A stretch of 64,000 nucleotides of DNA, from the NCBI RefSeq assembly GCF_900099995.1, contig NZ_FNCZ01000001.1, positions 434,001 through 498,000 on the forward strand. The letters run 5' to 3'. Numbering within the stretch: position 1 is the first letter of the stretch; each line of letters starts with the position of its first letter. The notes beneath the pieces were generated by a model. The model was not told the origin of the DNA and made no database searches. It saw only the letters and a list, made by a program, of their open reading frames with translations. Source of the stretch: Winogradskyella thalassocola (GTDB taxonomy: Bacteria > Bacteroidota > Bacteroidia > Flavobacteriales > Flavobacteriaceae). Below, piece after piece: positions 36,201-43,661 of this stretch. A program made the translations under genes and the position numbers.

Positions 36201-36771
36201 AGATTTCTTTTCAAAATTGCTTAATGTAGATGACATAAATGCCTTGGTAAAATATTATGTATTATTAACGAAGGCCAAAGAAACAATTCCTGCTCAACTT
36301 ACAGAAAAGCTTGTTAATGATGAAGAAAACCAATATTTACTTTTAGAAGAATTAGATGCTTCTGAATTATTAGGTAAACTAAAATCTATCGGTATTAATC
36401 AACAACAATTTGCCAAATCGAAACTATTATCTGACGCTAATTATGAAAAAGAAAAAGATTCTATTGCCTTTCTTTTTAAGCGCGATTTTGTCACTGATAA
36501 AGGTAAAAATGCCATAATGTATTTCTTTAAAATAGATAAGGATGACGAGTATTCTGGTAAAATGGAAGCCTTACATTACATTTCATTTATTAAACCAAAA
36601 GACCCAAAGCAATTGGTTGTAGATTATTATTCTATATCAGAAAGTTATGGCACTATGGTTGATAAAACGAAAGAACTCGAAGAGCAATATACCGAAATTC
36701 TTAACCTAGCGATCTATAAGGATAGACAACGGGTTACTCCAACTGGAGGTGATGGCTATTATGATTATTAG
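33253..36771 (+). CDS. Very large TraB/GumN family protein
   Basis: A 1172-residue secreted protein. A signal peptide (cut near FSQQ) is followed by a TraB/GumN domain (about 20-290) with the diagnostic KPSYLYGTMHVSKK, DCIALESDP, and the second motif FAGVGAAHLPGEHGMINMLRQRGYTV. GumN/TraB proteins are thought to be metal-dependent Tiki-like peptidases; the GTMH and GxxHLPG motifs are retained. Most GumN proteins have about 300 residues; the extra 880 residues have no recognised domain and look alternately beta-rich (300-620) and helical, HEAT-like (about 800-1000). Function is unknown. Confidence 0.85.
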   Translation: MKKYLSLLIFSFTIVAFSQQQYQSLLWKITGNGLEKPSYLYGTMHVSKKVAFRLDDVFYKALNQSDCIALESDPTTWPGFNYEMMLGQMAAYTNYNEDFYTNLFKLTHPEEMAIRGSVRMDNNAVNAYLYRKSSSSDNFEEETYLDMFIFQAGKKNNKKIYALEDLEESRYLTTKAAYNANKKELDPWLQKLYAKENAYLIQENLYRDRNLDLLDSIGAGVNTEFFRENMLYIRNENMVISLEKLMPTKSVFAGVGAAHLPGEHGMINMLRQRGYTVKALTSDQTDYSKTEKIKLDSLFVSPELQKHSTPDGFLSINTYDKLREFSYGGQKYYLDPDMTNGAYLTINRISRFTYLPNEKENISLKDIDHLLYEDIPGDIIKKDELTQPYPGISIVNKTKKGEFQKYHIYETPLEIIIIKFAGRSDFVLKHEDKIFNSIVLRTPSDDTQLFNSPKRKFQVDFPEYFISSNMNNYGKKLVEGHKDGAYYFIEEAVLNDLTYIEEDSFEAKYFHHALYKNYKLVEAEGGFKAGDYKTYESNAILDADTNKRLYLKTIVKDGSYYLLGYVGTNEIDKSAFFKSFKFNKTDYKGFEKVIDTSLHFSVNTNGKAPLPNPYNYNYNGGKKAKDYEQTINETVYSTYANEQISISRTKFHDLQMFHNVDSLWKDLEEKVNYRARYYKAEKAFHIANRKSSKTDDDIYINTFSYTDSSSAKQVLVKNILKEGVLFELKTLVDSISGPSKFVTEFYESFTPKDTLLGKNVLTDKTKQFFEALRAKDSIVLESYGLIKFKKHNSKDIVSILKDFEFEKERLEIKSYLVEQLIEIDLKNNLPFIKQLYHDSYSDPQTQTSILEGLLDSNTKESYTIALELMERDLPLGSVGSMFYNYNRKDSLELKASLFPKILEYSTIQEYKQPLYTLLAKVKDSGLVKQKTYKKYKNQLINDAKMEIKRNLGSYNNYGYNSYSHNLATYVRLIFPYREERTAKDFFSKLLNVDDINALVKYYVLLTKAKETIPAQLTEKLVNDEENQYLLLEELDASELLGKLKSIGINQQQFAKSKLLSDANYEKEKDSIAFLFKRDFVTDKGKNAIMYFFKIDKDDEYSGKMEALHYISFIKPKDPKQLVVDYYSISESYGTMVDKTKELEEQYTEILNLAIYKDRQRVTPTGGDGYYDY

Positions 36772-36775
36772 AAAT

Positions 36776-37705
36776 TTATGACGATGCTTGAATATACTTT
36801 TTAGGCGTCGTCCCAAATTTCTTTTTAAAAGCAGCTATAAAATGACTTCCTGTACTGTAACCTACCCTTAGTCCAACTTCATTCACATTATAATCGCCAG
36901 ACTCTAAAAGTTTACGTGCCACTTCCATTTTATAATCGAATAGAAAACTAAAAACCGAATCTCCATAAATCTGTTTAAAACCTTCTTTTAATTTTTTTAA
37001 ACTAAGGTCTATTTCATCTGCCAATTCTTGCAAACTTGGTGGTTCAGCCATATTTGCTATCATAATGTCTTTTGCTTTTTTTAATTTGGCAACATTGACC
37101 TCATCCACTAAAAACGGACATTGTTCAATATCGGCATCTTCACTTCGGTTAAAAAACAGACTCAATAATTCATAAGCCTTGCCTTTAAAATATAAGGGTT
37201 TTATGGAATTGTTCAAGTTAAAACTGATGAGCTGATTCAAAACCACAGCCATGGATGGCGAAATTTTTCCATCTTTATAATATTTTTTATCTCTATTATC
37301 GTCCGTTAAAAACGTAACATAATTAGCATCTTCTGAAAACAAACCATGAAATTTCTTAATAGAAATCACTAAAGACACCAACCAAGAATGCGGCTGAATT
37401 TCTAAATGAATCGGTAAATCACGTTCTGGATTATAAAGCAATAAGGACGTTTCTTCATCAATATTTAAGGTGTAGTTGCCCTGATTAAACTTAAAAGCAG
37501 CTTTTCCTTTAGTGCAAAAATGAAACTGAATATAGCTACTATCAATCTCACGCTCAAGAATTTCGACGCTGTCATTTTCATTTTTATGTGTTAACACAAA
37601 AAAGCCATCTTCAATACGCGTTTCCTCAAAAGTACTTATAGCGATACTTTCTGAGTTGTTTTTTTCTAAATCCATTTCGTTATTATTTAGATTCATTCTA
37701 AACAA
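36776..37705 (-). CDS. AraC family transcriptional regulator
   Basis: A 309-residue regulator. An N-terminal cupin-like domain (about 25-150; HFCTKGKAAFKFNQGNYTL) is followed by a C-terminal AraC DNA-binding domain: PSLQELADEIDLSLKKLKEGFKQIYGDSVFSFLFDYK and YNVNEVGLRVGYSTGSHFIAAFKKKFGTTPKKY. It is divergent from hemA, so it may regulate heme genes, and it resembles the PchR-like group of iron/siderophore-responsive AraC proteins only in layout. A 14-base palindrome lies upstream. Confidence 0.9.
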   Translation of the reverse strand: MFRMNLNNNEMDLEKNNSESIAISTFEETRIEDGFFVLTHKNENDSVEILEREIDSSYIQFHFCTKGKAAFKFNQGNYTLNIDEETSLLLYNPERDLPIHLEIQPHSWLVSLVISIKKFHGLFSEDANYVTFLTDDNRDKKYYKDGKISPSMAVVLNQLISFNLNNSIKPLYFKGKAYELLSLFFNRSEDADIEQCPFLVDEVNVAKLKKAKDIMIANMAEPPSLQELADEIDLSLKKLKEGFKQIYGDSVFSFLFDYKMEVARKLLESGDYNVNEVGLRVGYSTGSHFIAAFKKKFGTTPKKYIQASS

Positions 37706-37732
37706 AAGCCTAAAAAGCCCTTGATTTTGCTA

Positions 37733-37740
37733 CAAAAGTA
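37733..37740 (-). promoter_or_regulatory. Predicted -7 box of the second AraC gene
   Basis: The minus strand reads TACTTTTG, an exact TAnnTTTG match, 28 bases before the ATG. The palindrome at 37740-37753 lies between it and the expected -33 position. Confidence 0.6.
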
Positions 37741-37753
37741 TGATAATTATCAT
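37740..37753. promoter_or_regulatory. Fur-like palindrome between the AraC gene and hemA
   Basis: ATGATAATTATCAT is a perfect 14-base palindrome containing TGATAA and TTATCA half-sites. These match Fur half-sites (TGATAATnATTATCA) but without the usual spacing, so it would be a shortened box. It sits within the leftward promoter spacer. Confidence 0.45.
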
Positions 37754-37810
37754 GTTTTAGTTAAAAACAATCCTAAAAAACCAGAAACGATACTTTAAGT
37801 TCTTCTAGCG

Positions 37811-37842
37811 TTGTTTTTATTTAAATTTCAAAATTACATTTG
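37811..37842 (+). promoter_or_regulatory. Promoter of hemA and the heme operon
   Basis: TTG at 37811-37813, a spacer of 21 bases and TACATTTG at 37835-37842 fit the Bacteroidota -33/-7 pattern. Transcription would start near 37849, which rules out the in-frame start at 37811 and supports the ATG at 37886. Confidence 0.65.
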
Positions 37843-37885
37843 CGCTGTTACTTTCCAAAGTCAGGTAAACGAGCGAACGCAACAC

Positions 37886-39133
37886 ATGCCAAATAGAAGC
37901 AAATATTTTTACGCCATAGGTCTCAGCTATCAAAAAGCAGATGCAGAAGTGCGCGGTCATTTTAGTTTAAGTGACACGGCTAAACATAATGTATTGTCGC
38001 AAGCTAAGCAAAACGGCATCGAAAGCCTTTTAGTAGTTTCTACTTGTAACCGAACTGAACTTTACGGTTTTGCTGAGCATCCTTTTCAACTGATTCAATT
38101 ATTATGTGACAACACAAAAGGTACCGTTGAAGAGTTTCAAGAGGTTGCTTATGTTCACAAAAACAAAGATGCTATAAACCACATGTTCCGTGTAGGTTCT
38201 GGTTTAGATAGTCAGATTCTTGGAGATTTCGAAATTATATTTCAGCTTAAAGCTGGTGCAAGAATTTCGAAAGAAGTCGGTTTATTAAATTCATTTACGG
38301 AACGTTTAGTGAATTCTGTGATTCAAGCAAGCAAACGTATTAAAAACGAAACGCAATTATCTTCTGGTGCCACATCGGTTTCTTTTGCTTCTGTTCAGTA
38401 CATTATGAATACCGTTGAGCATATTTCTAAAAAGAATATTCTACTCTTCGGAACAGGAAAAATTGGAAGAAATACTTGTGAAAACTTAGTTAAACACACT
38501 AAGAATTCTCATATCACTTTAATTAACAGAACTAAAGATAAAGCTGAAGAAGTAGCCGGTAAATTTAACCTTGTCGTAAAAGATTACGAGAATCTAGAAG
38601 ACGAAATTAACGCTTCAGACATTGTCATTGTTGCAACAGGCGCTCAAAACCCAACGGTTTACAAATCTTTAATTTCAACCGAAAAGCCATTATTGGTTTT
38701 AGACTTATCGATTCCAAAGAACGTTAATGAAGATATTAGAGAACATTCTAATATCACTTTAGTACATTTAGATGATTTAGCAAAAATCACAGATGACACT
38801 TTAGAAAAGCGAAAAGCATACATTCCAAATGCCGAAGCGATTATTCTAGAAATTTCAGCCGAATTTAATGCGTGGTTAAATACGTTAAAATTCGTTCCTA
38901 CCATTCAGGCTATAAAACATAAATTAACAGATTTTAAAAATTCTGAATTCAATACACAACGCAAAAAAATGTCTGACTTTAACGAGGTTCAGGCGGAGTT
39001 GATTACTAATAATTTGATTCAGAAAATAACAAATCAATTTGCACATCACTTAAGAGAAGATGGCAATACTTCAGATGAAAGCATAGAGCTCATCAAAAAA
39101 ATATTTCAGTTAGAAACTACCGATAATGTCTAA
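37886..39133 (+). CDS. hemA: Glutamyl-tRNA reductase
   Basis: A 415-residue enzyme that reduces glutamyl-tRNA(Glu) to glutamate-1-semialdehyde, the first committed heme step. The catalytic cysteine is in LLVVSTCNRTELYG; the NADPH-binding motif is LLFGTGKIGRNTCENL and the tRNA-binding C-terminal helices follow (from about residue 325). The start at 37886 follows the predicted promoter. It overlaps hemCD by 8 bases and heads the operon. Confidence 0.96.
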   Translation: MPNRSKYFYAIGLSYQKADAEVRGHFSLSDTAKHNVLSQAKQNGIESLLVVSTCNRTELYGFAEHPFQLIQLLCDNTKGTVEEFQEVAYVHKNKDAINHMFRVGSGLDSQILGDFEIIFQLKAGARISKEVGLLNSFTERLVNSVIQASKRIKNETQLSSGATSVSFASVQYIMNTVEHISKKNILLFGTGKIGRNTCENLVKHTKNSHITLINRTKDKAEEVAGKFNLVVKDYENLEDEINASDIVIVATGAQNPTVYKSLISTEKPLLVLDLSIPKNVNEDIREHSNITLVHLDDLAKITDDTLEKRKAYIPNAEAIILEISAEFNAWLNTLKFVPTIQAIKHKLTDFKNSEFNTQRKKMSDFNEVQAELITNNLIQKITNQFAHHLREDGNTSDESIELIKKIFQLETTDNV

Positions 39134-40706
39134 AATAATTCGCATTGGCACACGCGACAGCCAGCTCGCTATGTGGCAAGCAAAAACAGTTCAATCACAA
39201 CTTGAACATTTAGGTCATAAAACCGTCCTTGTTCCGATAAAATCAACAGGAGATTTAGTTCTCGATAAACCGTTGTACGAACTCGGTGTTACCGGAATTT
39301 TCACTAAAACTTTAGATATCGCCATGCTTAAGGGCATTATTGATATTGCGGTGCATTCCTTAAAAGATGTACCAACCGTTTTACCAAAAGGCATTATACA
39401 AGCTGCTGTTTTAAAACGTGGAAATATTAATGACACCTTAGTTTTTAAAGACAATGAAGAGTTTTTATCTGCTAAAGATGCCGTTATAGCAACAGGAAGT
39501 TTAAGACGACGTGCACAATGGTTAAACCGCTATCCAACGCATACTATTGTTGGTTTGCGCGGAAACGTGAACTCTAGACTAGAAAAGCTTGAAAATAATG
39601 ACGATTGGGATGCTGCTATTTTTGCAGGAGCCGGTTTAGGAAGGTTAAATTTAACACCCGAAAATTCGATAAATTTAAGTTGGATGATTCCTGCGCCAGC
39701 ACAAGGAGCCATTATGATTACGGCTCTAGAATCCGCAGAGGAAACAAGGGAAATTCTTAAAGAAATAAATCACGAAGAAACCGAAATTTGTACGTCTATT
39801 GAGCGCGAATTTTTAAATCGTTTAGAAGGTGGTTGTACAGCACCAATTGGAGCTATTTGTTATATTAATAAAGAGGAAGAAATCAACTTTAAAGGAATTC
39901 TTTTAAGTACCGATGGCACTAAAAAAATTGAAGTTGTTAAAGTAGTTCCTCTCGGAAGTCATCATAATGTAGCAGAATTCTGCGCCGATTATATCATTGG
40001 AAAAGGTGGTAAAATATTAATTGACGAATTAACGCAAGGTGACAAAATCACTAATATTTATTCTACGAAACAATTAACTAATGATCAGAAAGCAATGTTT
40101 CATGATGATGTTGTCGCTGAAAGTAACGATGATATTAAAATTAATTCTAATAGGCTTAGCAAGAGTATTATTCGTAACGAAATTGAGAACGTTATCATTA
40201 CAAGTCAGAATACAGTAGAATCGTTACTTACAAATTTTTCGGCAGTAGAATTACAATTCAAAAATATTTATTGTGTTGGTCGAAAAACCAAACGCATGGT
40301 AGAAAAACGTATTGGAAAAGTAAAGCATTACGAGCAGTACGCTAAAGATTTAGCCAATCACATGGTTGAATTTATGGATGGTGCTGAAGTGACTTATTTC
40401 TGTAGTAATTTGAGGTTAGATACCATACCCGATATTTTATCTGAAAACAACATCAAAGTCAACGAAGTTGAAGCCTATGAAACTAAGCTTGATGCTAAGA
40501 AAGTAGAAGGCGATTTAGATGGTGTAATGTTTTATAGTCCATCTACAGTTCAAAGTTTTTTACAACAAAATGAAGCTAAAGGCATTGCATTTTGTATTGG
40601 AGAAACGACGGCTACTGAAGCTAAAAAGTACTTTAAAGAGGTGAGAGTTGCTAAAGTTCCTTTGGTTGAGAGTGTTGTTGAGTTGGTGAATGAATTTTAC
40701 AAATAG
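39126..40706 (+). CDS. hemC: Porphobilinogen deaminase/uroporphyrinogen-III synthase fusion (HemCD)
   Basis: A 526-residue bifunctional protein. The HemC domain (about 1-305) builds hydroxymethylbilane and shows IRIGTRDSQLAMWQAKTV, SLKDVPTVLPKG, GSLRRRAQWLNRYP and the dipyrromethane-cofactor cysteine Cys237 in EGGCTAPIGA. The HemD domain (about 310-526) cyclises it; HemD is poorly conserved but the segments VIITSQNTVESLL and LDGVMFYSPSTVQSFLQ are typical. The fusion replaces two separate enzymes and is usual in Bacteroidota. Confidence 0.94.
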   Translation: MSKIIRIGTRDSQLAMWQAKTVQSQLEHLGHKTVLVPIKSTGDLVLDKPLYELGVTGIFTKTLDIAMLKGIIDIAVHSLKDVPTVLPKGIIQAAVLKRGNINDTLVFKDNEEFLSAKDAVIATGSLRRRAQWLNRYPTHTIVGLRGNVNSRLEKLENNDDWDAAIFAGAGLGRLNLTPENSINLSWMIPAPAQGAIMITALESAEETREILKEINHEETEICTSIEREFLNRLEGGCTAPIGAICYINKEEEINFKGILLSTDGTKKIEVVKVVPLGSHHNVAEFCADYIIGKGGKILIDELTQGDKITNIYSTKQLTNDQKAMFHDDVVAESNDDIKINSNRLSKSIIRNEIENVIITSQNTVESLLTNFSAVELQFKNIYCVGRKTKRMVEKRIGKVKHYEQYAKDLANHMVEFMDGAEVTYFCSNLRLDTIPDILSENNIKVNEVEAYETKLDAKKVEGDLDGVMFYSPSTVQSFLQQNEAKGIAFCIGETTATEAKKYFKEVRVAKVPLVESVVELVNEFYK

Positions 40707-40707
40707 A

Positions 40708-40735
40708 GCCATTGGCTTTTAGCCTTTAGCTATTA
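40708..40735 (+). repeat. Left inverted repeat of the four-helix-bundle element
   Basis: AGCCATTGGCTTTTAGC...TATTAG directly follows the hemCD stop codon. Its reverse complement recurs at 41150-41172 with a 7-base gap, so the two flank the gene at 40769. Confidence 0.65.
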
Positions 40736-40768
40736 GCACCACTGTTGTGAAAAGTCAAAAGCTAAAAT

Positions 40769-41125
40769 ATGAGAAATTTTAGGACACTTGAAATTTGGAA
40801 AAATGGAATTGAACTGGTAAAACAAGTTTATGTCCTTTCTCAGCAATTGCCATCCGAAGAAAAGTTTGGACTGAGAAGTCAAATAACAAGAGCAGCCATA
40901 TCGATTCCTTCTAATATTGCAGAAGGTTCCAGTAGAAATAGTGATATAGAATTCAAACGGTTTCTTGAAATAGCAATGGGCTCTCTCTTTGAAGTTGAAA
41001 CACAATTAATTATTTCAAAGGAATTAGAGTTTATTCCAGAAGAAAAATTAACAACTATTTTTGAACTTCTCAGTACAGAAGCAAGAATGATAAATAGTTT
41101 AATAAGTAAAATTAAAAACAGCTAA
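40769..41125 (+). CDS. Four-helix-bundle protein (23S rRNA intervening-sequence protein family)
   Basis: A 118-residue helical protein with the family signature: [21 protein letters not shown], then [42 protein letters not shown] and a last helix. The family (S23/IVP) was first seen in intervening sequences inside 23S rRNA genes and is also scattered in many bacterial genomes, often in repeat-bounded small elements. Its function is not established. Here it separates hemCD from hemE, and inverted repeats border it, which suggests a mobile insertion. Confidence 0.9.
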   Translation: MRNFRTLEIWKNGIELVKQVYVLSQQLPSEEKFGLRSQITRAAISIPSNIAEGSSRNSDIEFKRFLEIAMGSLFEVETQLIISKELEFIPEEKLTTIFELLSTEARMINSLISKIKNS

Positions 41126-41149
41126 TAGTAACTGGCCAAAAGCCAAAAA

Positions 41150-41172
41150 CTAATAGCCAAAAGCCAAAGGCT
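41150..41172 (-). repeat. Right inverted repeat of the four-helix-bundle element
   Basis: CTAATAGCCAAAAGCC...GGCT is the inverted counterpart of 40708-40735 and ends 3 bases before the hemE ATG. A second partial copy (GGCCAAAAGCC) lies just inside it. Confidence 0.65.
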
Positions 41173-41175
41173 ACA

Positions 41176-42204
41176 ATGATAAAGAACGATTTATTTTTAA
41201 GAGCATTAAAAGGAGAAACTGTAGAACGTCCACCAGTTTGGATGATGCGTCAAGCAGGCAGATACTTACCTGAGTTTATGGAAATCAAAGCGAAATATGA
41301 TTTCTTTACACGTTGCCAAACACCAGAATTAGCAAGTGAAATTACAGTACAACCAATACGTCGTTATGGTATGGATGCTGCGATTCTGTTTTCAGATATT
41401 TTAGTGATTCCACAAGCGATGAATATTGAGGTACAAATGAAGCCTAATTTTGGGCCTTACTTACCAAATCCTATTCGCTCTCAAAAAGACGTCGATAACG
41501 TCATTGTTCCTGATGTAAAAGAGGCTTTAAACTATGTTTACGAGGCTATAAAAGCGACCAAAGAAAAGCTAAATGACGACATTCCGTTAATTGGTTTTGC
41601 GGGTTCACCTTGGACCATTTTATGTTATTGTGTGCAAGGTCAAGGCTCTAAAAACTTTGATAAAGCCAAAGAGTTTTGTTTTACAAATCCGATTGCTGCA
41701 CATGGTTTACTGCAGAAAATCACAGATACAACCATCGCCTATTTAAAGGAAAAAGTAAAAGCGGGTTGTAATGCTGTACAAGTTTTTGATTCTTGGGGAG
41801 GCATGTTATCTCCTGTAGATTATCAAGAATTTTCTTGGCAATATATACAACAAATTATAGATGCTTTAAAAGAGGATGCACCAGTTATCGCCTTTGGAAA
41901 AGGCTGTTGGTTTGCCTTAGATACAATGGCAAAATCTGGCGCTTCAGCATTAGGTGTCGATTGGACCTGTTCTGCAAAAAATGCTCGTTACCTTACAGGA
42001 GGAAATATCACTCTACAAGGTAATTTTGACCCAACACGTTTATTTTCGCCACCTGCTGAAATCAAGAAGATGGTGACTCAAATGATTAATGAGTTTGGGA
42101 AAGATAAATACATCGTTAATTTGGGACATGGTATTTTACCAAACATCCCTTTAGAAAACGCCAAAGCATTTATTGACGCCGTTAAGGAATACAAAGCAGA
42201 CTAA
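41176..42204 (+). CDS. hemE: Uroporphyrinogen decarboxylase
   Basis: A 342-residue enzyme that decarboxylates uroporphyrinogen III to coproporphyrinogen III. The substrate-binding N-terminus [17 protein letters not shown] is intact, the catalytic aspartate is in [13 protein letters not shown], and the segment [15 protein letters not shown] and the C-terminal [16 protein letters not shown] are typical. It follows the four-helix-bundle element; if the hem operon transcript passes through, hemE is still co-expressed. Confidence 0.96.
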   Translation: MIKNDLFLRALKGETVERPPVWMMRQAGRYLPEFMEIKAKYDFFTRCQTPELASEITVQPIRRYGMDAAILFSDILVIPQAMNIEVQMKPNFGPYLPNPIRSQKDVDNVIVPDVKEALNYVYEAIKATKEKLNDDIPLIGFAGSPWTILCYCVQGQGSKNFDKAKEFCFTNPIAAHGLLQKITDTTIAYLKEKVKAGCNAVQVFDSWGGMLSPVDYQEFSWQYIQQIIDALKEDAPVIAFGKGCWFALDTMAKSGASALGVDWTCSAKNARYLTGGNITLQGNFDPTRLFSPPAEIKKMVTQMINEFGKDKYIVNLGHGILPNIPLENAKAFIDAVKEYKAD

Positions 42205-42277
42205 GTTTAATTCTCTATTATTGTAACTTAGAACACCTTTTAACGTCTTTTAAGTGTCGTCAACTAAAAACAATAAT

Positions 42278-43048
42278 ATGATCAATAACATATTAAAAGG
42301 GATACAAGCTTATGCAGGGTCCTTCGCTTTAATTTCAAAATTAAAACTTTGGAAATACTTCGCCATTCCTATACTTATTAGTGTTGTAACCGCTGTAATG
42401 ATTGGGTTGTCTGCTTACGGATTATCAGATAATATCGGTCGTTTTATTGCCAGTATTTGGCCTTGGGATTGGGGAAAAGAAACCTTTACTGCCATCTCAA
42501 CATTTATTGGAGGCATCATCGTAATTGCCATAGGCTTAATTTTGTACAAACACATTATAATGGCATTATCTGCGCCATTTATGAGTCCGGTTTCAGAAAA
42601 AATTGAAGCACATTTAACAGGTGTAGAACAACACAATCACAGAAACACATCGTTTAAAGACCAGCTGTGGCGAGGCATAAGAATTAATATCCGGAATTTA
42701 GCCAAAGAACTATTAGTTACAATTCCTATTTTGCTTTTAAATTTTATCCCGTTAATTGGTAATATCGCTTCGTCTGTCTTATTATTTTTAGTCCAATCCT
42801 ATTATGCTGGTTTCGGTAATATGGATTACACTTTAGAACGTCATTTTAAATACAGAGAAAGCATTAATTTTGTTGGAAGACACAAAGGAATTGCTATAGG
42901 AAACGGTATTGTTTTTATGCTCTTTTTATTGATTCCGGTTGTCGGCGTTATTCTTGTTTTACCATTGAGTGTTACAGCGTCTTCTGTGAATACTGTAAAG
43001 CTATTAGAACAGGAAAAAGCTCTAAACCAAAATAGCCTCACAGTATAA
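42278..43048 (+). CDS. EI24/CysZ-like membrane protein
   Basis: A 256-residue polytopic protein with about four to six membrane helices. The N-terminal segment NILKGIQAYAGSFALISKLKLWKYFAIPILIS and the segment SYYAGFGNMDYTLERHFKYRESINFVGRHKGIAIGNGIVF are characteristic of the EI24 (etoposide-induced 2.4/CysZ) family. CysZ members transport sulfate; others have no known role. The start at 42278 is preferred to the GTG at 42254, which would add a polar leader. Its stop overlaps the GNAT gene by one base. Confidence 0.88.
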   Translation: MINNILKGIQAYAGSFALISKLKLWKYFAIPILISVVTAVMIGLSAYGLSDNIGRFIASIWPWDWGKETFTAISTFIGGIIVIAIGLILYKHIIMALSAPFMSPVSEKIEAHLTGVEQHNHRNTSFKDQLWRGIRINIRNLAKELLVTIPILLLNFIPLIGNIASSVLLFLVQSYYAGFGNMDYTLERHFKYRESINFVGRHKGIAIGNGIVFMLFLLIPVVGVILVLPLSVTASSVNTVKLLEQEKALNQNSLTV

Positions 43049-43593
43049 TGGTTGCTAAATTCGATACATTTGAAATCAATCCGATACACGAAGGCGACGC
43101 CTGGAGAATTTGTGATTTGTGTGTTGCCAATGAAGATAGACTCAAACGTTATTTTCAAAAAACTTTAGAACAGAATTTAAACCCAACCTTATCTCAACTA
43201 TTTGTTGAAAAGATGGTAAAGCAGTTTGAAGAAAAAGAAACGTTTCTATTTACATTAAAACATACTGAAACCAGAGAACTCGCAGGACTTATTTACATCA
43301 AGGAACTCGATTGGAATATAAAACAAGGAGAATTTGCCTACTGCATTGGCTATCCTTTTGAAGGGCAAGGCTTAATGTCTGGAGCTATTAATCAACTATC
43401 TCAACATGCTTTTACTAGTTTAGGTCTAGAAACACTTCAGATTATTGCTCATAAAGGTAATTTACCGAGCGTAAAAGTGGCTTTAAAAAATGATTTTAAA
43501 TGGGTTAAAACCTTGACTAATGAGTATACACCAATTGGTGAACAGCCTTTGGATATGGAATTGTATGAGTTAAATAACCAAAACACACGCTAA
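43048..43593 (+). CDS. GNAT family N-acetyltransferase (RimJ/RimL-like)
   Basis: A 181-residue acetyltransferase. The acetyl-CoA binding region reads GEFAYCIGYPFEGQGLMSGAINQL (about residues 93-116), which contains the GQGLMS variant of the Q/RxxGxG/A motif; the C-terminal IIAHKGNLPSVKVALKNDFKWV is RimJ/RimL-like. It probably acetylates a ribosomal protein N-terminus or an amine. The ATG overlaps the preceding stop codon by one base, so it is coupled to the EI24 gene. Confidence 0.88.
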   Translation: MVAKFDTFEINPIHEGDAWRICDLCVANEDRLKRYFQKTLEQNLNPTLSQLFVEKMVKQFEEKETFLFTLKHTETRELAGLIYIKELDWNIKQGEFAYCIGYPFEGQGLMSGAINQLSQHAFTSLGLETLQIIAHKGNLPSVKVALKNDFKWVKTLTNEYTPIGEQPLDMELYELNNQNTR

Positions 43594-43624
43594 GACCTTG
43601 CAGGTTTTTAAAACCTAGCAGGTC
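43594..43624. repeat. REP-like palindrome, family B (copy 1)
   Basis: GACCTTGCAGGTTTT and AAAACCTAGCAGGTC form an imperfect stem that begins directly after the GNAT stop codon, 38 bases before the RAYT start. The mispaired TGC/AGC offset is the kind of imperfection seen in REP elements recognised by RAYT proteins. Confidence 0.8.
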
Positions 43625-43661
43625 AATCCTACACTTAATTCAAGACTAAATTTGTAATACA

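Noticed and set aside
40733..41005. Minus-strand 90-residue ORF opposite the four-helix-bundle gene
   Set aside because: The plus-strand protein has a clear family signature, so this is its shadow.
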